Source of the DNA: Lobosporangium transversale
Lineage: Eukaryota; Mortierellomycota; Mortierellomycetes; Mortierellales; Mortierellaceae
Direction: 5' to 3'
Assembly: GCF_002105155.1 (NCBI RefSeq)
Contig: NW_019029043.1
Location: forward strand, 62,001 to 126,000
DNA length: 64,000 nt
Shown here one piece after another: positions 34,063-46,000 of this stretch. Position numbers and translations under genes: made by a program. Each line of letters starts with the position of its first letter. The stretch's first letter is position 1. A model generated the notes under the pieces. The model worked only from the letters and a program-made list of their open reading frames with translations, was not told the DNA's origin and did not search any database.

Positions 34063-35402
34063 ATGATGCTTAAAATACTCTGTCTACACGGCTATACTCA
34101 GGTATATAAAAAATAGAATAGGCAATAGTACATAAAATCCCTTCAAGAAAAGTGGCTGATGGATGTTGGATTTACAATGTATTATATCTTTTCATCTTTC
34201 TCTTATTCTAGAATGCACTATCGTTCACTAAAAAGACCGCCGTCTTCCGTAAAGCACTCAAGGATGTTGCTGATCTCGGTAAGTAACAAAAAAAGAAAAA
34301 AAAGGAGCATTGGACAGGTTAAAGAACTATAGGGACAAACATTTTAATTTCAATACAACCTTTTTAAATGCCTTCCAATTAGTCTACGTCACAGCACCGC
34401 ACGTCGTTCCTATTCCAACATTAGGGACCCCAGAAGAGCGTGAGAATGATGAGCTAGATAATCTAGGGCCTGGTAAGCTACTTCTTTGTTTATTTTATAT
34501 CATGTGCATGTTTCTTGAGGAAATAGGAAAGATATATGATGGCCTCTGTTCTGTTCAAAACATTTGCCTTACTTTTATTATCATTGCAATTACCTCTACT
34601 ATAGAGGATGCCTCCTATGGCTGGTGGACATCATCACCGGAGAAACCTACTTATAAAGGATTTGATGAGAGTTTATCAGAGCTTCGGTCTGTGCTTGAGA
34701 AAGAGGTAATACTTTATATAAACATCACCATTCATTTTTCTCCAATCTTTTGGCAGTACAATTTTTTAAAAAAAGCGATATTTTTTTTTCTAGGGACCTT
34801 TTGACGGTGTTATGGGGTTTTCACAGGGTGCATCAATGGCGAGTCTATTACAGCTATTGTTAGAACGACCTTATTTATCCCCGATCATGAGTGGGTGCCG
34901 ACATGATCCTTTCAAGTTTGCTATTATTGTCTCTGGATTTGAACCTCGAGATCCGGAAAAGATAGGATGGTATACCAATAAATATCCTATCCTGACACCT
35001 CGGAGACCCCCAAGATCAACCACTGGCAACCACATTAGTGATGATGAGATGGATTTAGAGGATCAAGAGGATAAAGAAAATATTGAGCCAGAATCTCTTC
35101 ATGGTGTTCAAGGTGCTAGTATGCATGTCATTGGACGAACAGATGTTATTATCACGCCAGGTAAAAAAAAAAAAAAAAAAAAAAAAAAATAGAAAGTGAT
35201 ACTCAGTCCTGTGCCTCTTATTAATATCCTTATTGCTATTGTTATTATTGCACAATCAAAAAAATTAGAGCGCTCTGAGGAGCTATTAAAGCATTATCAG
35301 TATAGACCACCTGTGACATTATATCATGATGGTGGACATTATATGCCTTCGAATGCAGCGAGTCGGCAGGCTTATAAATCATTTGTTCGATCTTTCATGT
35401 AG
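34063..35402 (+). CDS. FSH1-family serine hydrolase, 6 exons, 265 aa
   Basis: Exons: 34063-34101, 34212-34278, 34383-34472, 34605-34705, 34794-35160 and 35269-35402. All are GT-AG and in phase. It is an alpha/beta hydrolase of the FSH1/OVCA2 type. It begins LKILCLHGYTQNALSF (oxyanion-hole HGYTQ), has YGWW (the conserved WW motif) at ~72-75, the nucleophile elbow GFSQG with Ser near residue 110, an Asp candidate in IGRTDVIITP and the catalytic His in HDGGHYMPS near the C terminus. Family members are small cytosolic esterases or serine hydrolases with unclear natural substrates. An acidic insertion (DDEMDLEDQEDKENIE) precedes the Asp strand. Intron 5 begins GT followed immediately by 27 A. Two ATGs are adjacent at the start; either may be used. 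Confidence 0.92.
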
Positions 35403-36748
35403 AGGAAGTGTAGACCTTGATTCCAAGTCAGAAAGATCAAAGAGGATCAGGGAAATTGTTACATGACAAGGGATACGAGTCAAGGGGTATCAGACCAATA
35501 GACAAAGGATATTCACCTTAGACAGTTTATCAGATTAGATTGATGATCAACTCTTTAGTATATCCAACCACATAACTTTGTATATAAAACTATATATGTA
35601 TCTTCTTGTATGGCAACTCCTCTCTCAACTGAAAAAAAAAAAAAAATAAAAAAAAATAAAAAACTCCGCATCTGATCTGATAAACACCTTGTCCCATTTC
35701 CTGATATTAGATCGTACTGGGAACAAGGCGAGGGTAAAAAAAAAAAAAAAAAAAAGCACAGCAGATTTTCCCGTCTTTTTCTTTTCCGCAATATCGGATG
35801 AAATTTACCAACGCGCAATTACTCTTCATCGGCAGAAGTAGAGAGAAAAGCATAGCCGAAACAGTTTTTCAGCTTTTGTCTGAATGTAACAAAAGAGCGG
35901 TTTTAGTTTGTGTTGTTGGTTGAAAATTTGGTGGCAAAAGCATTGTTAAAGGTTAAAGAAAAGTCAAAAGTCAATGACTATTGCTGTCACTACTACTTGT
36001 GCCGATACAGATACGGATACAGATACAGATGTAGATACAGATATGGATACAGATATAGATGCAGATATAGATACAGATAATACTAATGATACAGTAAAGC
36101 ATCTTTGCCAAAGAAGAAGAGAGGACAATCTAAGCTTAGAGTGTCGGTAGCCCTAGTTATGAATGGTCTTCATAAACTTCAGCTTCATATTCATGTATGC
36201 TTTTACATGTTGCTGTCAATATCCGTTTAACGCTTTGTTCAGGACGAACTTTGCATGGACGGGTAACGATTCCTCTTCTCCCGATCAAGGCAAATAGGTA
36301 AAAAGAGAATGTGTCTGTAACGGAGTCGGGCAATTGCGCATTAATCTTCTTTTCCCACTTTCCATAAATCGACATTCGATTCCGCCTTTCTTTTACTCTC
36401 CCATCTCATCTCAATTTTTTTTAGCATTACATACACAACATACACAAAACATAAACAAAGTACAAACAATTCATTCATCTACACCATTAAACATTTGGGC
36501 TTTTTTTTATATACAAATATATATAAATATAAAACCCTTGCTCCACTTTTTTTTCTTATCTCTTTCTCCTCATTCTTTCTCTTCTTTCTTTGTGCCTTGG
36601 CATCCTTCACTCTTCGTTCAAGACCTGCTTTGTGTTACTCTTTGTCCTTATCCATATTTGTATTTGTACCTTATTCCTAATCTTTTCTTTCTTCACTCCT
36701 CTCCTTACAATACCTACCTACGTTACTCTCTCGAGACAATACAACACA
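35403..36748. other. Intergenic with T/A runs, a hexanucleotide repeat and a promoter
   Basis: It contains A-runs at ~35632-35660 and ~35737-35755, a GATACA-type microsatellite (36004-36096), alternating AT stretches with TATA-like sequence at ~36508-36531, and a long C/T-rich leader (36540-36745) directly before the next gene. No coding frame is supported. Confidence 0.5.
36004..36096 (+). repeat. GATACA-type hexanucleotide microsatellite
   Basis: About 14 tandem units of GATACA with variants (GATACG, GATGTA, GATATG, GATATA, GATGCA). The scatter of point variants suggests an old array. Confidence 0.85.
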
Positions 36749-36855
36749 ATGCCTTTTCCTATCTATGCTGTTCCCCTGACTAGGGATTGGCTGGGTATCT
36801 ATCAATGGAAAACATCTAAACCAGAAGATCTACCCCAGGAACTGGAGGTATATTC

Positions 36856-36886
<31 letters not shown>

Positions 36887-36913
36887 CTATTTTGGCAAGA
36901 GAGCTCCGAAGAG

Positions 36914-36946
<33 letters not shown>

Positions 36947-38808
36947 ACTAGTAATAAGAAACAAAGATCAAGAATGAATGAACGAATGAGTGAATGAATG
37001 AATGAACATCAAGATGCCTTTCATTGTTCATTGTTCATTCCCTTTCGTATTTTTTTTATCGTTTTGTCTGTGCTGTACAAGTGTTCGTGCATTAATTTTG
37101 TTTGTGGGTAAACAATACGCAACACAAACAACACATTTCTCATCTGTCTTCTCTTCCTCTTTCTCTCTCACTCTTCTTCCTTGTCAAATACAAATTAAAA
37201 CAGTACCTATCATTCCAAGAGTTTGAAGACCGATTTACCCAACTTAATAGGATCGCACGACCTACTTATCCAACAGTCTGGCCTAATGTGGCAGCAATAG
37301 TCTTGCTCACCGGCATTGCGATGGTTGCAGCCTTTGGAATCACGCACACAGGAACAACTATGGCTGTCATGGGCCAAACCGCTTGTTTTTTCTTCCCTAT
37401 CATGGTTGTCGTTTGGATCAAAATTCGAGCCGAGACCCTTGCAAGATCTCGGAAAAAGGTAACCAAAAAAAGAAATTACACAAACAGACACAAACAAGAG
37501 CCTGCACTTTATTTACACACAAAAAAAAATCTGATTAGATGAGATGGGCGGAGAGCGAGGAGATGGAGAAACGGGAAACGGGACAAACATACAGATAAAT
37601 ATATATTATATGTATGCAACATGCATTTATGATCGGGAATTCGGAAATTGCTAGTTTTATTGAGCAGTGCAACGCCATAGCTTTTTTTAAATGCAAATAT
37701 TAACCTTTTTTATATATATATATATTTTTTTTAACTGTAGTTCAAATATCAATCCCAGAAATTGCTCCGAGAATGGACAGCTCAGGATACGGAAACTCAT
37801 GCCATCCAATGGAAAATTCGTCTGCGCCCAAAAAGTGAAGCAAATAAATGGTTGAGACACAGGCAGGTCCAACATCAACAACAGCAGCAGCACGGATACT
37901 ATTATACTCAGTCGCAACATGACCATGCATACCATGATGGTCGTCTGGTGAATGATATGTCAAGCTTATTACAATATCAACAACGGCAACAGCATTATGG
38001 AGGCACAGATATAGTCACTTATCATTTGCCATCTGACTATATTATGCAAGGGCAACAGATACAATCCCAGCCCTCTGGCAATTATATTGATGTGGTTATC
38101 CAACACCCAGTCACAGAACAACCGTCTTCTTCGTCATCGTCTTCAGTCATGGCAACAGCAACGACGGCAGTAGAGCTCTCAAAGCCCGGCTGGACGACCT
38201 TCTGTGACCGAATGAAGAATTCTCTTTGCCTTGGCTATATTTTCAGAGAACGTAAGGTCTGGTTGATCGAAATATCCTTTCGGGACTATCAATTGGAGGA
38301 TGATGCGTTGACGATACCTAGCCCTGTCTACTGTGATTACCGCTTGCCAGTTTATGAAGATATTGTGTCCATAGGGACCGCGGCTGATGATACCATTATG
38401 CCACTACCACAAGCAACAACAATAGTAGCCCCCGCAGCAACTCATGCACTGTTGTCGACAAGCGCCAATTCTGATCACTTGACGATAAATTTCTATTTGG
38501 ACGAACCACCGGCTTATGAAAGTCGATTGGAAGATTCTGATAGTGACAATGGTAATGAAGCCAATGCTCCATCATTTATGGAGCCCTATCAGGGACAGCA
38601 GCAGCAACAGCAGATGACTATGGTGCAGCGGCTTGCGGGGTTAACTTCGGTCACCATCATGCCTTCTTCATCAAGATTAGATACGTGTAGATATACAATG
38701 AGCAGCGCTGATGGACCTGCGCGGTATAATAGGCTCATGGTATCAACACATGAAGGGGCATCTTCTACCGTGTCATTACCACTTGTCGAGAGGAAGGAGT
38801 ATATTTAA
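36749..38808 (+). CDS. Two-helix membrane protein of unknown function, 3 exons, 473 aa
   Basis: Exons: 36749-36847, 37204-37458 and 37741-38808, all phase 0 with GT-AG introns. I do not recognise the family. Residues 1-60 are soluble (MPFPIYAVPLTRDWLGIYQW). Two hydrophobic helices follow at ~62-80 (AAIVLLTGIAMVAAFGIT) and ~88-108 (GQTACFFFPIMVVVWIKI). The remaining ~360 residues should face one side of the membrane. They contain a Gln/His/Tyr-rich stretch (~155-240), a Cys-containing block (FCDRMKNSLCLGYIFRERK) and a PPAYE motif near residue 258 that fits a PY motif for Nedd4/Rsp5-type ubiquitin ligases. The upstream leader is C/T-rich with TATA-like sequence. Intron 1 holds two A runs of about 27 bp. 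Confidence 0.75.
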
Positions 38809-39743
38809 GAGCGAAGTGTAGTTAATTGTACATATATTTGTATTATACATAGATCCTAGTTGAAGTAGTTTGTCAATGTACAGTCCACGCTAGGTTTTCA
38901 CTTTAAACCGAGCGTAACGATTACTATCCAACAATTCAAGACATAAAGAATGCAGCCACACAAAGAGCTTTAGATTTGTCTTCCCTGATAAATATCAAGT
39001 GCTCTGATTCTTTGTTTAAAACTCGAACTTGTCATTTAGTAAACTATCACGTTTATGCTCAGATTTGTCGCTATTCCGAGTGTGAATTTGTTACTGTTCA
39101 CAAATATAACTTCGTCAGCCAAACCAATCAGCCCCTGCCACTGATGCCTGGACTACGCCACCAGCTCTTTTTAATACTCTTTCTCACGCTTCTACTCTTC
39201 ACTCTTCAATCTTCATTCTTCACTCTCCACTTTTTGATCAGTCAAGCAATGTAGAGTTGCCTATTCATTAATAGTACGACTTGATACCGCCCTCCCTCCC
39301 CTACAACCACTGTTCATATTGCAGTGTCATTTCTTTACATATTAGAACTTCTTTGCAATGCAAAGACGTTATCTGTTGCATCATTATTTTATTTTTTAAA
39401 TTATCTCTCTCTGCCCATAACACGAACAACTCGCACGTTGTTCATACTTTAACCTTATTTAACGCGCTGACTACAGCCCTCCTCCTTGCAGATGCATAAA
39501 CAACACAATCAAATGAAGATCTCCAAAGCGACTTTCCTACCAAGTCGCAAGAAGAGGCTTTCCGATCCTTGAAGGGCCATCCCCTATGCAATAACTAGGG
39601 AAGCAGTCGTGGCCCACTAAAGCTTCTTTTAAAAGTCCAAAAGATGTAAGTTATAACAAAAGAAACGTGAGGTGGCAAAATTATTCAAGTAAGAACTTGT
39701 AATTTAAGCTTTTTTCTGTTTTTTTCTTTTTCTCTTAATATCA
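38809..39743. other. Intergenic, no gene seen
   Basis: About 0.9 kb between the two-helix gene and the tandem array. Short frames show no protein features. The last ~60 bp before 39744 are T-rich and could be promoter or intron sequence. Confidence 0.4.
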
Positions 39744-40160
39744 ATGACGGAACCAGACTCATTACTGAAAGGATTGGCTCGCTGTTTGAGCTCATGGTTC
39801 AAAGGGAAGCAGAGCTCTCCTATATATTCCCCACAAAATCAGATCAAAACTGAATCAGTCAGCTGGTAAGTGTGAAAAAAATAACAATAATATTTTCTTT
39901 TGTCTTGTATCAGAACGCTTGATAATGAATGCATCCTAGTGCCGGAAACTCAACTTTTTCTTTTTCCTCTTATAAAAAAAAAAATGTATAGGACAAAACA
40001 CACAGTCAGGGGGGTCTATGGTATTAAACGTCGCTTTGAACGCAAAGAGAACGTTCAAAGTGGGGACGAACGAGATACTACAGCCGATGATAAGAAACCA
40101 AAGCGTGCACAAAGAGTCACGCGATCACCGCCGACCATCTTATCGAAGCCAATATGGTAA
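39744..40160 (+). CDS. Small basic protein, partner gene of the array unit 1, 2 exons, ~96 aa
   Basis: Exon 1 is 39744-39865 and exon 2 is 39992-40160, with a GTAAGT donor and TATAG acceptor; the frame closes at TAA. Exon 1 encodes MTEPDSLLKGLARCLSSWFK, with an amphipathic helix. Exon 2 is strongly basic (VRGVYGIKRRFERKENV, KKPKRAQRVTR). I do not recognise the family. DNA following the stop still carries protein-like text in another frame (GYYAILEDEAHKGQDEEDAP) and further decayed exons to ~40980. The original gene was therefore probably longer and this model may be a truncated survivor. Homologous decayed sequence precedes each of the other three array genes. Confidence 0.45.
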
Positions 40161-40429
40161 TGCGTGGTCTGGCTATTATGCAATACTCGAGGATGAAGCC
40201 CATAAGGGACAGGATGAGGAAGATGCGCCAATAAATTGAGACAATCCTGGGATGCATCTCCAGCCAGGATATTGAAGTCACGAAAGACTTCTTAAAACAT
40301 TAAAGGGGAGCTCTTGATACCTACTCATCATGGGTAACTGTCACCCGCAAGTTTTTTACTTTTCCTTATCCTTTTCTTTTTCTTAAAAAAAAGGAAAAAA
40401 ACTAATCAACTATGTGTCCTCAATTAATA

Positions 40430-40984
40430 GCTCCTCACAACGCAAACAGCCCCCAAGAAATGGCCCTCTCCTCTGAAACGAGGGGCCAATCCCCGTATTT
40501 TCGTTTGCAAGGCCACTAACATCCACACCATATCAAATGGCCGCGCTACCAAGGAGGAGAAGGCTAAGAGAGAAAAGACTGAGAGGACTGAGAAGTCTGA
40601 CAAGGCAGGGAAGTAGAGAAAGCAGAAACCCCATCAGCAGAGAAGGCAGCTGAGCAAGTAGTAAGAGGCGCTGAGGCCGCCAAGGTTGCGGCTTTGGTAA
40701 CAGCAGAAGTAGCGAAAGCGTCAGAAACAGTAGGGAAAAAAACACTACCGCCAGTATCAATAATAGCAGCAGCAGCAACAGCTACAAATAATATGAGTGA
40801 ATCATAATCTCCTGCTTCAAAGAAAAAGGATTTAACCACAGGATACGTCCCGGATGGTGATTATTTTCAAGTTAGGAAGCGTCAGCCTCAAAGAACTCGT
40901 CATGTGGACCCGCATTGGATCCTTTGCCTCGAGACACAGCCCTCCTTCTCTGCTAGTCCGTATGGGCTACCAAAACATTATTAA
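40430..40984 (+). pseudogene. Decayed 3' part of the partner gene, array unit 1
   Basis: The plus-strand reading is TAPKKWPSPLKRGANPRIF..., then a Lys/Glu/Ala-rich stretch (VEKAETPSAEKAAEQVVRG, AAKVAALVTAEVAKASETV). A one-base shift at ~40610 and a TAA near 40806 interrupt it. It ends GYVPDGDYFQVRKRQPQ and RTRHVDPHWILCLETQ. The same DNA, more decayed, occurs at 46.9-47.4, 49.0-49.5 and 50.6-50.8 kb. Because the last block (YFQVRKRQPQRTRHVDPHW) is the best preserved of all, it may have been a functional domain. Confidence 0.6.
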
Positions 40985-41175
40985 AACGTTAAATAATTAG
41001 CTTGATGAATGAATTGATAAATAATCATCTGACAACTTCCCTGCATAATTTTTCCCACACTCTTCTCTCCACTTTACTTTTCTACACACTCGATTTCGCC
41101 TCCTCTCCACATACTCATTAGTGTACCCTCTTCCCCTGAAAATAAACGTACCAGTCTACTGATACTGATAACACT

Positions 41176-42630
41176 ATGGCCTCCATGACAGGGGCAACAG
41201 GGGGATGGACTAATAACTTTGCCCACTATGGACGTTCAAACCAAACGATGGATGACTTGATAATGGGGCAACTGGCCGATGACCTAGGGCACTACAGCCC
41301 CAAAACAATAGAATATGATCCCGAGCCATATCAACGTATGCTTCGGCAAGAACGTAATTTGAAGCAAACTTATCAACCTACTGATGCTGGTGGGAGAATG
41401 GCTTCGTCAAGCAGGGCAAAGGGGAAGGCCAAAAGCTCTGAGTACCATGGACGTTCAAGGCAAGAGGTGGATGGCTTGATACCGAGACAGCCGATGAATG
41501 GTCATGAGCTCCCCAGCTTGCAAACAATAGAAGATAGCACCAGTTCCGAGGCATACCGCCGTATACCTCAGCAAAGCCGTAAATTGAAACAGACCCATAA
41601 ACCTATTGATGTTGGCGTTGATGGGAGCCTGGGCTCGTCATCGAGGGCAAAGGGGAGACTCAAAAGCTCCTGTCACCACACACGCGTGGAGTTCAAGGGG
41701 AATGACCCAATCCAGGTGACTGATGACATTTTGTCTATACCCAGCGCCCAAGCAACAGAAAACAGCATCAATTCCGAGGCATTCCCCCATATACCTCGGC
41801 AAAGTCGTAATCTGAACCAAACTCGGCAACTGATTGGTATTGGTAGCAGTACGCCTTCCCCAACAAGGGCAAGAGAGGAGCCCAAAAGCTTTGGTCAGCA
41901 TGGACGTCCAAAACCAGAGGTGGATGACTTGATACGGCTGATTGATGACATGAAGCTGATCGGTGTTCAAGCAGCAAAAGACAGCACCAGCCCTGAGCCA
42001 TGCCGACGAAAATCTCGTCAGAGCCGTAACTTAGAGCAAACTCATCAACCTATTGATACTGGTGGTAGAAGCGTGGCTTCTTCAATAAGAACAAAGGAAC
42101 GGTCTAACATCTCAGACTACAATGAGAAGCCGGAACCAGAGGAGCCTGACTTGATACAGCTGGATGATGGCATGGACTCACTTAATGTCCGAGTGACAAA
42201 AAGCGGTACAAACCTCGAATCATACCATCACACACGCCAGCAAGACCATAATGTGAATGCCACTGGAGAGATGATAGACTTATTGACGCCCCCATGTTGG
42301 GGTTGCAGTAAGAATATGAAGATGGGCAAGCGCGGCATTAGTAGCAACATTCAAGGCATGGAATATTATTGCGAAAACCATAGCTCTCGTCGTCGATGTC
42401 ATGGCACAACAGAGAAGCGTACACGCTGCAGTGTCTTTTCTCCAAGCAAAGAGTTGGTCGAAGATGGGGTTGAGTGGTATTGCTTTAAACATAATCCTCG
42501 CAATAGTCACCTTCGATGTCAGATGGATGCCAAAAACAAAGGAAGGCAATGCAAGATTATTTGCTCCGAATCAGAAATCCGCCTTGGTGATGTACCTATT
42601 TGTAATAACCACTTTAATAAGATAAGATAA
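41176..42630 (+). CDS. Cys/His finger protein with ~75-residue N-terminal repeats, array member 1, 484 aa
   Basis: Single exon. Residues ~59-370 consist of repeats of ~75 residues. Each carries an R-A/T-K-x-(R/K)-x-KS block, an acidic DDLI-type block and a QSRNLxQTHQPID-type block (at ~59, 133, 209, 282 and, degenerate, 355). The C-terminal ~115 residues hold three finger-like units: CWGC...YYCENH (374-402), RCHGTTEKRTRC...EWYCFKH (407-439) and RCQMDAKNKGRQCKIIC...ICNNH (447-479). Spacing of the C-x-G-T-x-K-x-x-x-C...YC-x-x-H units recalls the DUF5763-like small zinc-binding module; binding of zinc and function are inferred. There is no signal peptide or membrane helix. The start is fixed by a leader conserved in the paralogues (CTACTGATACTGATAACACT before ATG). 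Confidence 0.85.
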   Translation: MASMTGATGGWTNNFAHYGRSNQTMDDLIMGQLADDLGHYSPKTIEYDPEPYQRMLRQERNLKQTYQPTDAGGRMASSSRAKGKAKSSEYHGRSRQEVDGLIPRQPMNGHELPSLQTIEDSTSSEAYRRIPQQSRKLKQTHKPIDVGVDGSLGSSSRAKGRLKSSCHHTRVEFKGNDPIQVTDDILSIPSAQATENSINSEAFPHIPRQSRNLNQTRQLIGIGSSTPSPTRAREEPKSFGQHGRPKPEVDDLIRLIDDMKLIGVQAAKDSTSPEPCRRKSRQSRNLEQTHQPIDTGGRSVASSIRTKERSNISDYNEKPEPEEPDLIQLDDGMDSLNVRVTKSGTNLESYHHTRQQDHNVNATGEMIDLLTPPCWGCSKNMKMGKRGISSNIQGMEYYCENHSSRRRCHGTTEKRTRCSVFSPSKELVEDGVEWYCFKHNPRNSHLRCQMDAKNKGRQCKIICSESEIRLGDVPICNNHFNKIR

Positions 42631-42708
42631 AATTCCTGTCAGTCCATCATTACGTAACGCTGCGTTATAGCTCCTAATACGATTAGTGAATATAATGAAA
42701 GGCTAAGT

Positions 42709-42747
<39 letters not shown>

Positions 42748-43020
42748 TAAAGCGAAGAACGGGTGTTCAAAGTGGAAGTGATCGAGATGTGTACGAAGAA
42801 TCACATTATCATCACATCGATTACATATCTGCGCCATATGCAACGGGTAACCTGCCTACTATGTAATACCCCAGGCGGAAAAGGGCAAGGAAGATGCATC
42901 AATGAACAAGAAATAAGCCTAAGATATATCCCCGGCCAGTGTCAGTTTACCAAGAGTAATAAAAAAAAATTTTCTATCTATTACCTGTCAGTTGTCACGT
43001 GAAAATCAGTATATCCACAA
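42631..43020 (+). pseudogene. Decayed partner-gene fragment, start of array unit 2
   Basis: From the A-run at ~42714-42745 onward, the sequence AAAGCGAAGAACGGGTGTTC, GTTCAAAGTGGAAGTGATCG and onwards parallels 40000-40310 of unit 1, including the CCCCGGCCAGTG segment near 42931. No open frame is left and exon 1 of the partner gene is absent. The homology stops a short way beyond, where the Crypton element begins, and resumes at ~46760. Confidence 0.6.
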
Positions 43021-46000
43021 CTTCTATCTAATACGGATACGTACATGTCAAACCTTCACACCACTTTTATATGAAATACTAGAATAGAAATCAATTAAAA
43101 GAAAGGAGAGAGCAGAATTGGCACATAATATGCGACTACAGAAAACTACTCTTGGACCATTGCGCCATTTTTGTCGAATGAAAGGGAGGTTGGTTGTTAC
43201 AAAGGCATAATTGTGGTTTCTCATTCCTTCATTCCTCACATTAACCAATTTTTAACATTTTTTCGAGTTACAACACTCTGTCCAGCCCTTCCGCTACAAC
43301 TTCCACCAGACAGTTGACTTTAGATATTAGATGCGTCAATGCTTGAACTGATATGCGCTTTAATTCTATAATTCTAACCGAAGGTTGCACTATAATTCTA
43401 ACTATGAAGATCGTTGTAATACTTATTCAAAGACGAGGATACCAAGAGCTGCTCAACTTCATTTAAAGCAACTCTCTCTCTCGATCACGTAATTCACCTT
43501 CCATGGTGAGCATTCTATCGAGAATCGAATATATCACGTCTTTCTTAAACTTGTATCGTCTAGCCGAATTGGAAGCCCTCCAAGACCTGCCTTTGAACTT
43601 ATTAAGCCGCCAGATAGAAGGATAGTCATTGTGCCCATAAAACCATTCATTCCAATGCTCTCGGAGAGAATGTTTTTGATGGAGCATGTCATATTTATCA
43701 ATAGTGACCTCCATTTGAGGCGTTGCAAGCGAGTTTTCAAGGTTTTGTATTTCTTTAATTCTGCTATCCGTCCATAGCTTCTTGAACCGCTTTTGTACTA
43801 ATGGGATATCCTGGCCCACTTCATCCTGCTGTTTCTGCCCTGGCTCTTGCTGGGCCTGTTCTTGTCGCTGATTCAATTCTTGAATGCCCTGACCTTGCTC
43901 GTAGTTTTGATCTTGATCTTGATCTTGATTATTGTCCTGATTCATCTGTTGTTGTTCTAACCCTTGTCCATGTTGTTCCTGGGCCTGCCGCTGGGTGGGC
44001 TTCTGCTTCTGAAGTCGAGATTGATTGGACGCCAACCCCAATCCCTTTGCAGGTTGCATGTTAGAAGTTAGGCCCAGTGACACACTCTCTTCCGCCACAG
44101 AAACTTGAAGTTGCTGTGCCACTTGCTTCATGATATTTAGCATACTAGCGGCAAAACGATTGAATTCACCTGAAACTGCCAATGCAGTCGCTTCCGACTG
44201 TCGATGCCTTTCATCGATAAAGTCTCCTTTAAGAGTTCGCGTGTTTGAGGAAATTTCGTCTGCCCTTTGAGTTAAATTGTCAATAGACGCCTGTACATGC
44301 TGAAGGTCATGACTAAGCTTCGTACTGACTCCTCGGAGTTCATTCACGATAGCAGGTGAGTTAGCATTAAGGCTATCCAAGTACGGGGATGTAGCGTTTG
44401 CCATAGCATCCTTGAGCGCCAATCGATACGAGTGGAATTGCGGATCTTGAAACACTTTGTGTCTAAATATTCCGTGAAGCGAGTAATTGGACAAGTGGTT
44501 TTCACTAGAGATATCCATGAGAACGACCGCATCCTGGAGTATGACCTTCCGTAAGTGAGCCAGGAGGCTCAAAATGTTGATGGCGGGGACATCCATGTGA
44601 CTGACTGAAAGACGTGTATGTTCGGGTCGCCCGTAACAGATTTCTCTATCCTCCATGATGTTCTGTATGCGTTTCTTCCAATCAGGATGACCATCAAAGT
44701 ACGACTCGATAAAAGGGAAGATCTTTATCTGAAGTTCATTCGGAGGAAGCAGAACGTTGCGCACATACCATGGGCGTTCATTAACAGAGGTGAAGCCAGA
44801 CATTTTAAAGGCAACGGTACTGATCGCGAGGTCCAAATAATGCGTCATGAGACGATTCATGCTCCAGTGCGCATGCTTTTCAATGTCCTGAATCTCACAC
44901 CCATTTTGATGCACAAAGCGAGCTCCAGCACCGCGGTGATAGTGGGTTGGCTTGTTAACGGGGATGTTAGCCCCATCAAACAAATGAGACTGACCCATGT
45001 AGTGCGCTGCTTGGGAAAGCTCAGTTTTTTGACTTGGATCGGATGTGCTCACCCAAAGATATCGGTTGTACCAATCCTCTTCGTCTGCAAAATTAGGCAC
45101 TGTGACATCAGAGCACTACAAAAATAAGAAACATCTTCGGTGTTATTAATATAGTCAAAATGGCACTTATTCTAATACTAAAGTAGCTATTGATCGCTTA
45201 CCTGCCAAAGCTCAAAGAGATAAAACCCAAGGGCGCCAATTGGGCATACCTCCACATTTTTATTCCTAATGATTGCTGTCATACACTCTTTGCCATCACG
45301 GTTTACTTTTCCTTGCAGCATTGTAAGGACGATGCCGAGCACAAATTGGCCATTATTGGTCTCCTTGCGTCCAAAATTGATGGCCTGTATGTCTGCCAAT
45401 GTAGCCTTCCTCATATTCTCCCCTCGAGTCATCATGAAAAAAGACCATGCTGCAATGCCTCGGTCTCGTAGCCCTTTAACTTTGTGATTATTGGATTTCC
45501 CAAGCGACGAGTAGTTATGTCTCCAGCCTTGTCTCATCACCTCCTTTAAGTGGTAAATCTCCTCACCCTGATCAACACAAAATGTTCTCATTTTCTTTGC
45601 TGTTTTGGTCTGCCCTAATCTGCGTTTATAGCCTTCCATGAGAGTGATAATTGAATGAGTTCTAGGATGTTGCTCATGCATCATATCTGGACGATTCCTC
45701 TGGCTGTTGTAAAGATCTATAACAGCCTTGATATATGCGTCTGCTGTTTCGAATGACACTGGCTCTACCTCCAAGTATTTCATAAGCTCGAAAGAAGTTA
45801 CAGAGCCCTTCAACTTGGCATTGACACGAAGCGGAAGCACAGCATCTCGATGGTTAATATCGTTGTCCGGTATAAATGGTTTTTCTTCCAAATTCTCTTT
45901 CATGTACATTAGGAACTTGTTTGCCCTGACGCTGAAATCGCTTCCATATCCTTTTCGAGTACACCAGGCCTTGAGAATAGGAGAATAGGAAAGGAATCGC

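Noticed and set aside
40533-40839. Minus-strand Leu- and Ala/Ser-rich frames suggesting a membrane protein
   Set aside because: They are antisense to the Lys/Glu/Ala-rich relic of the partner gene, whose plus-strand frame matches the other array units.
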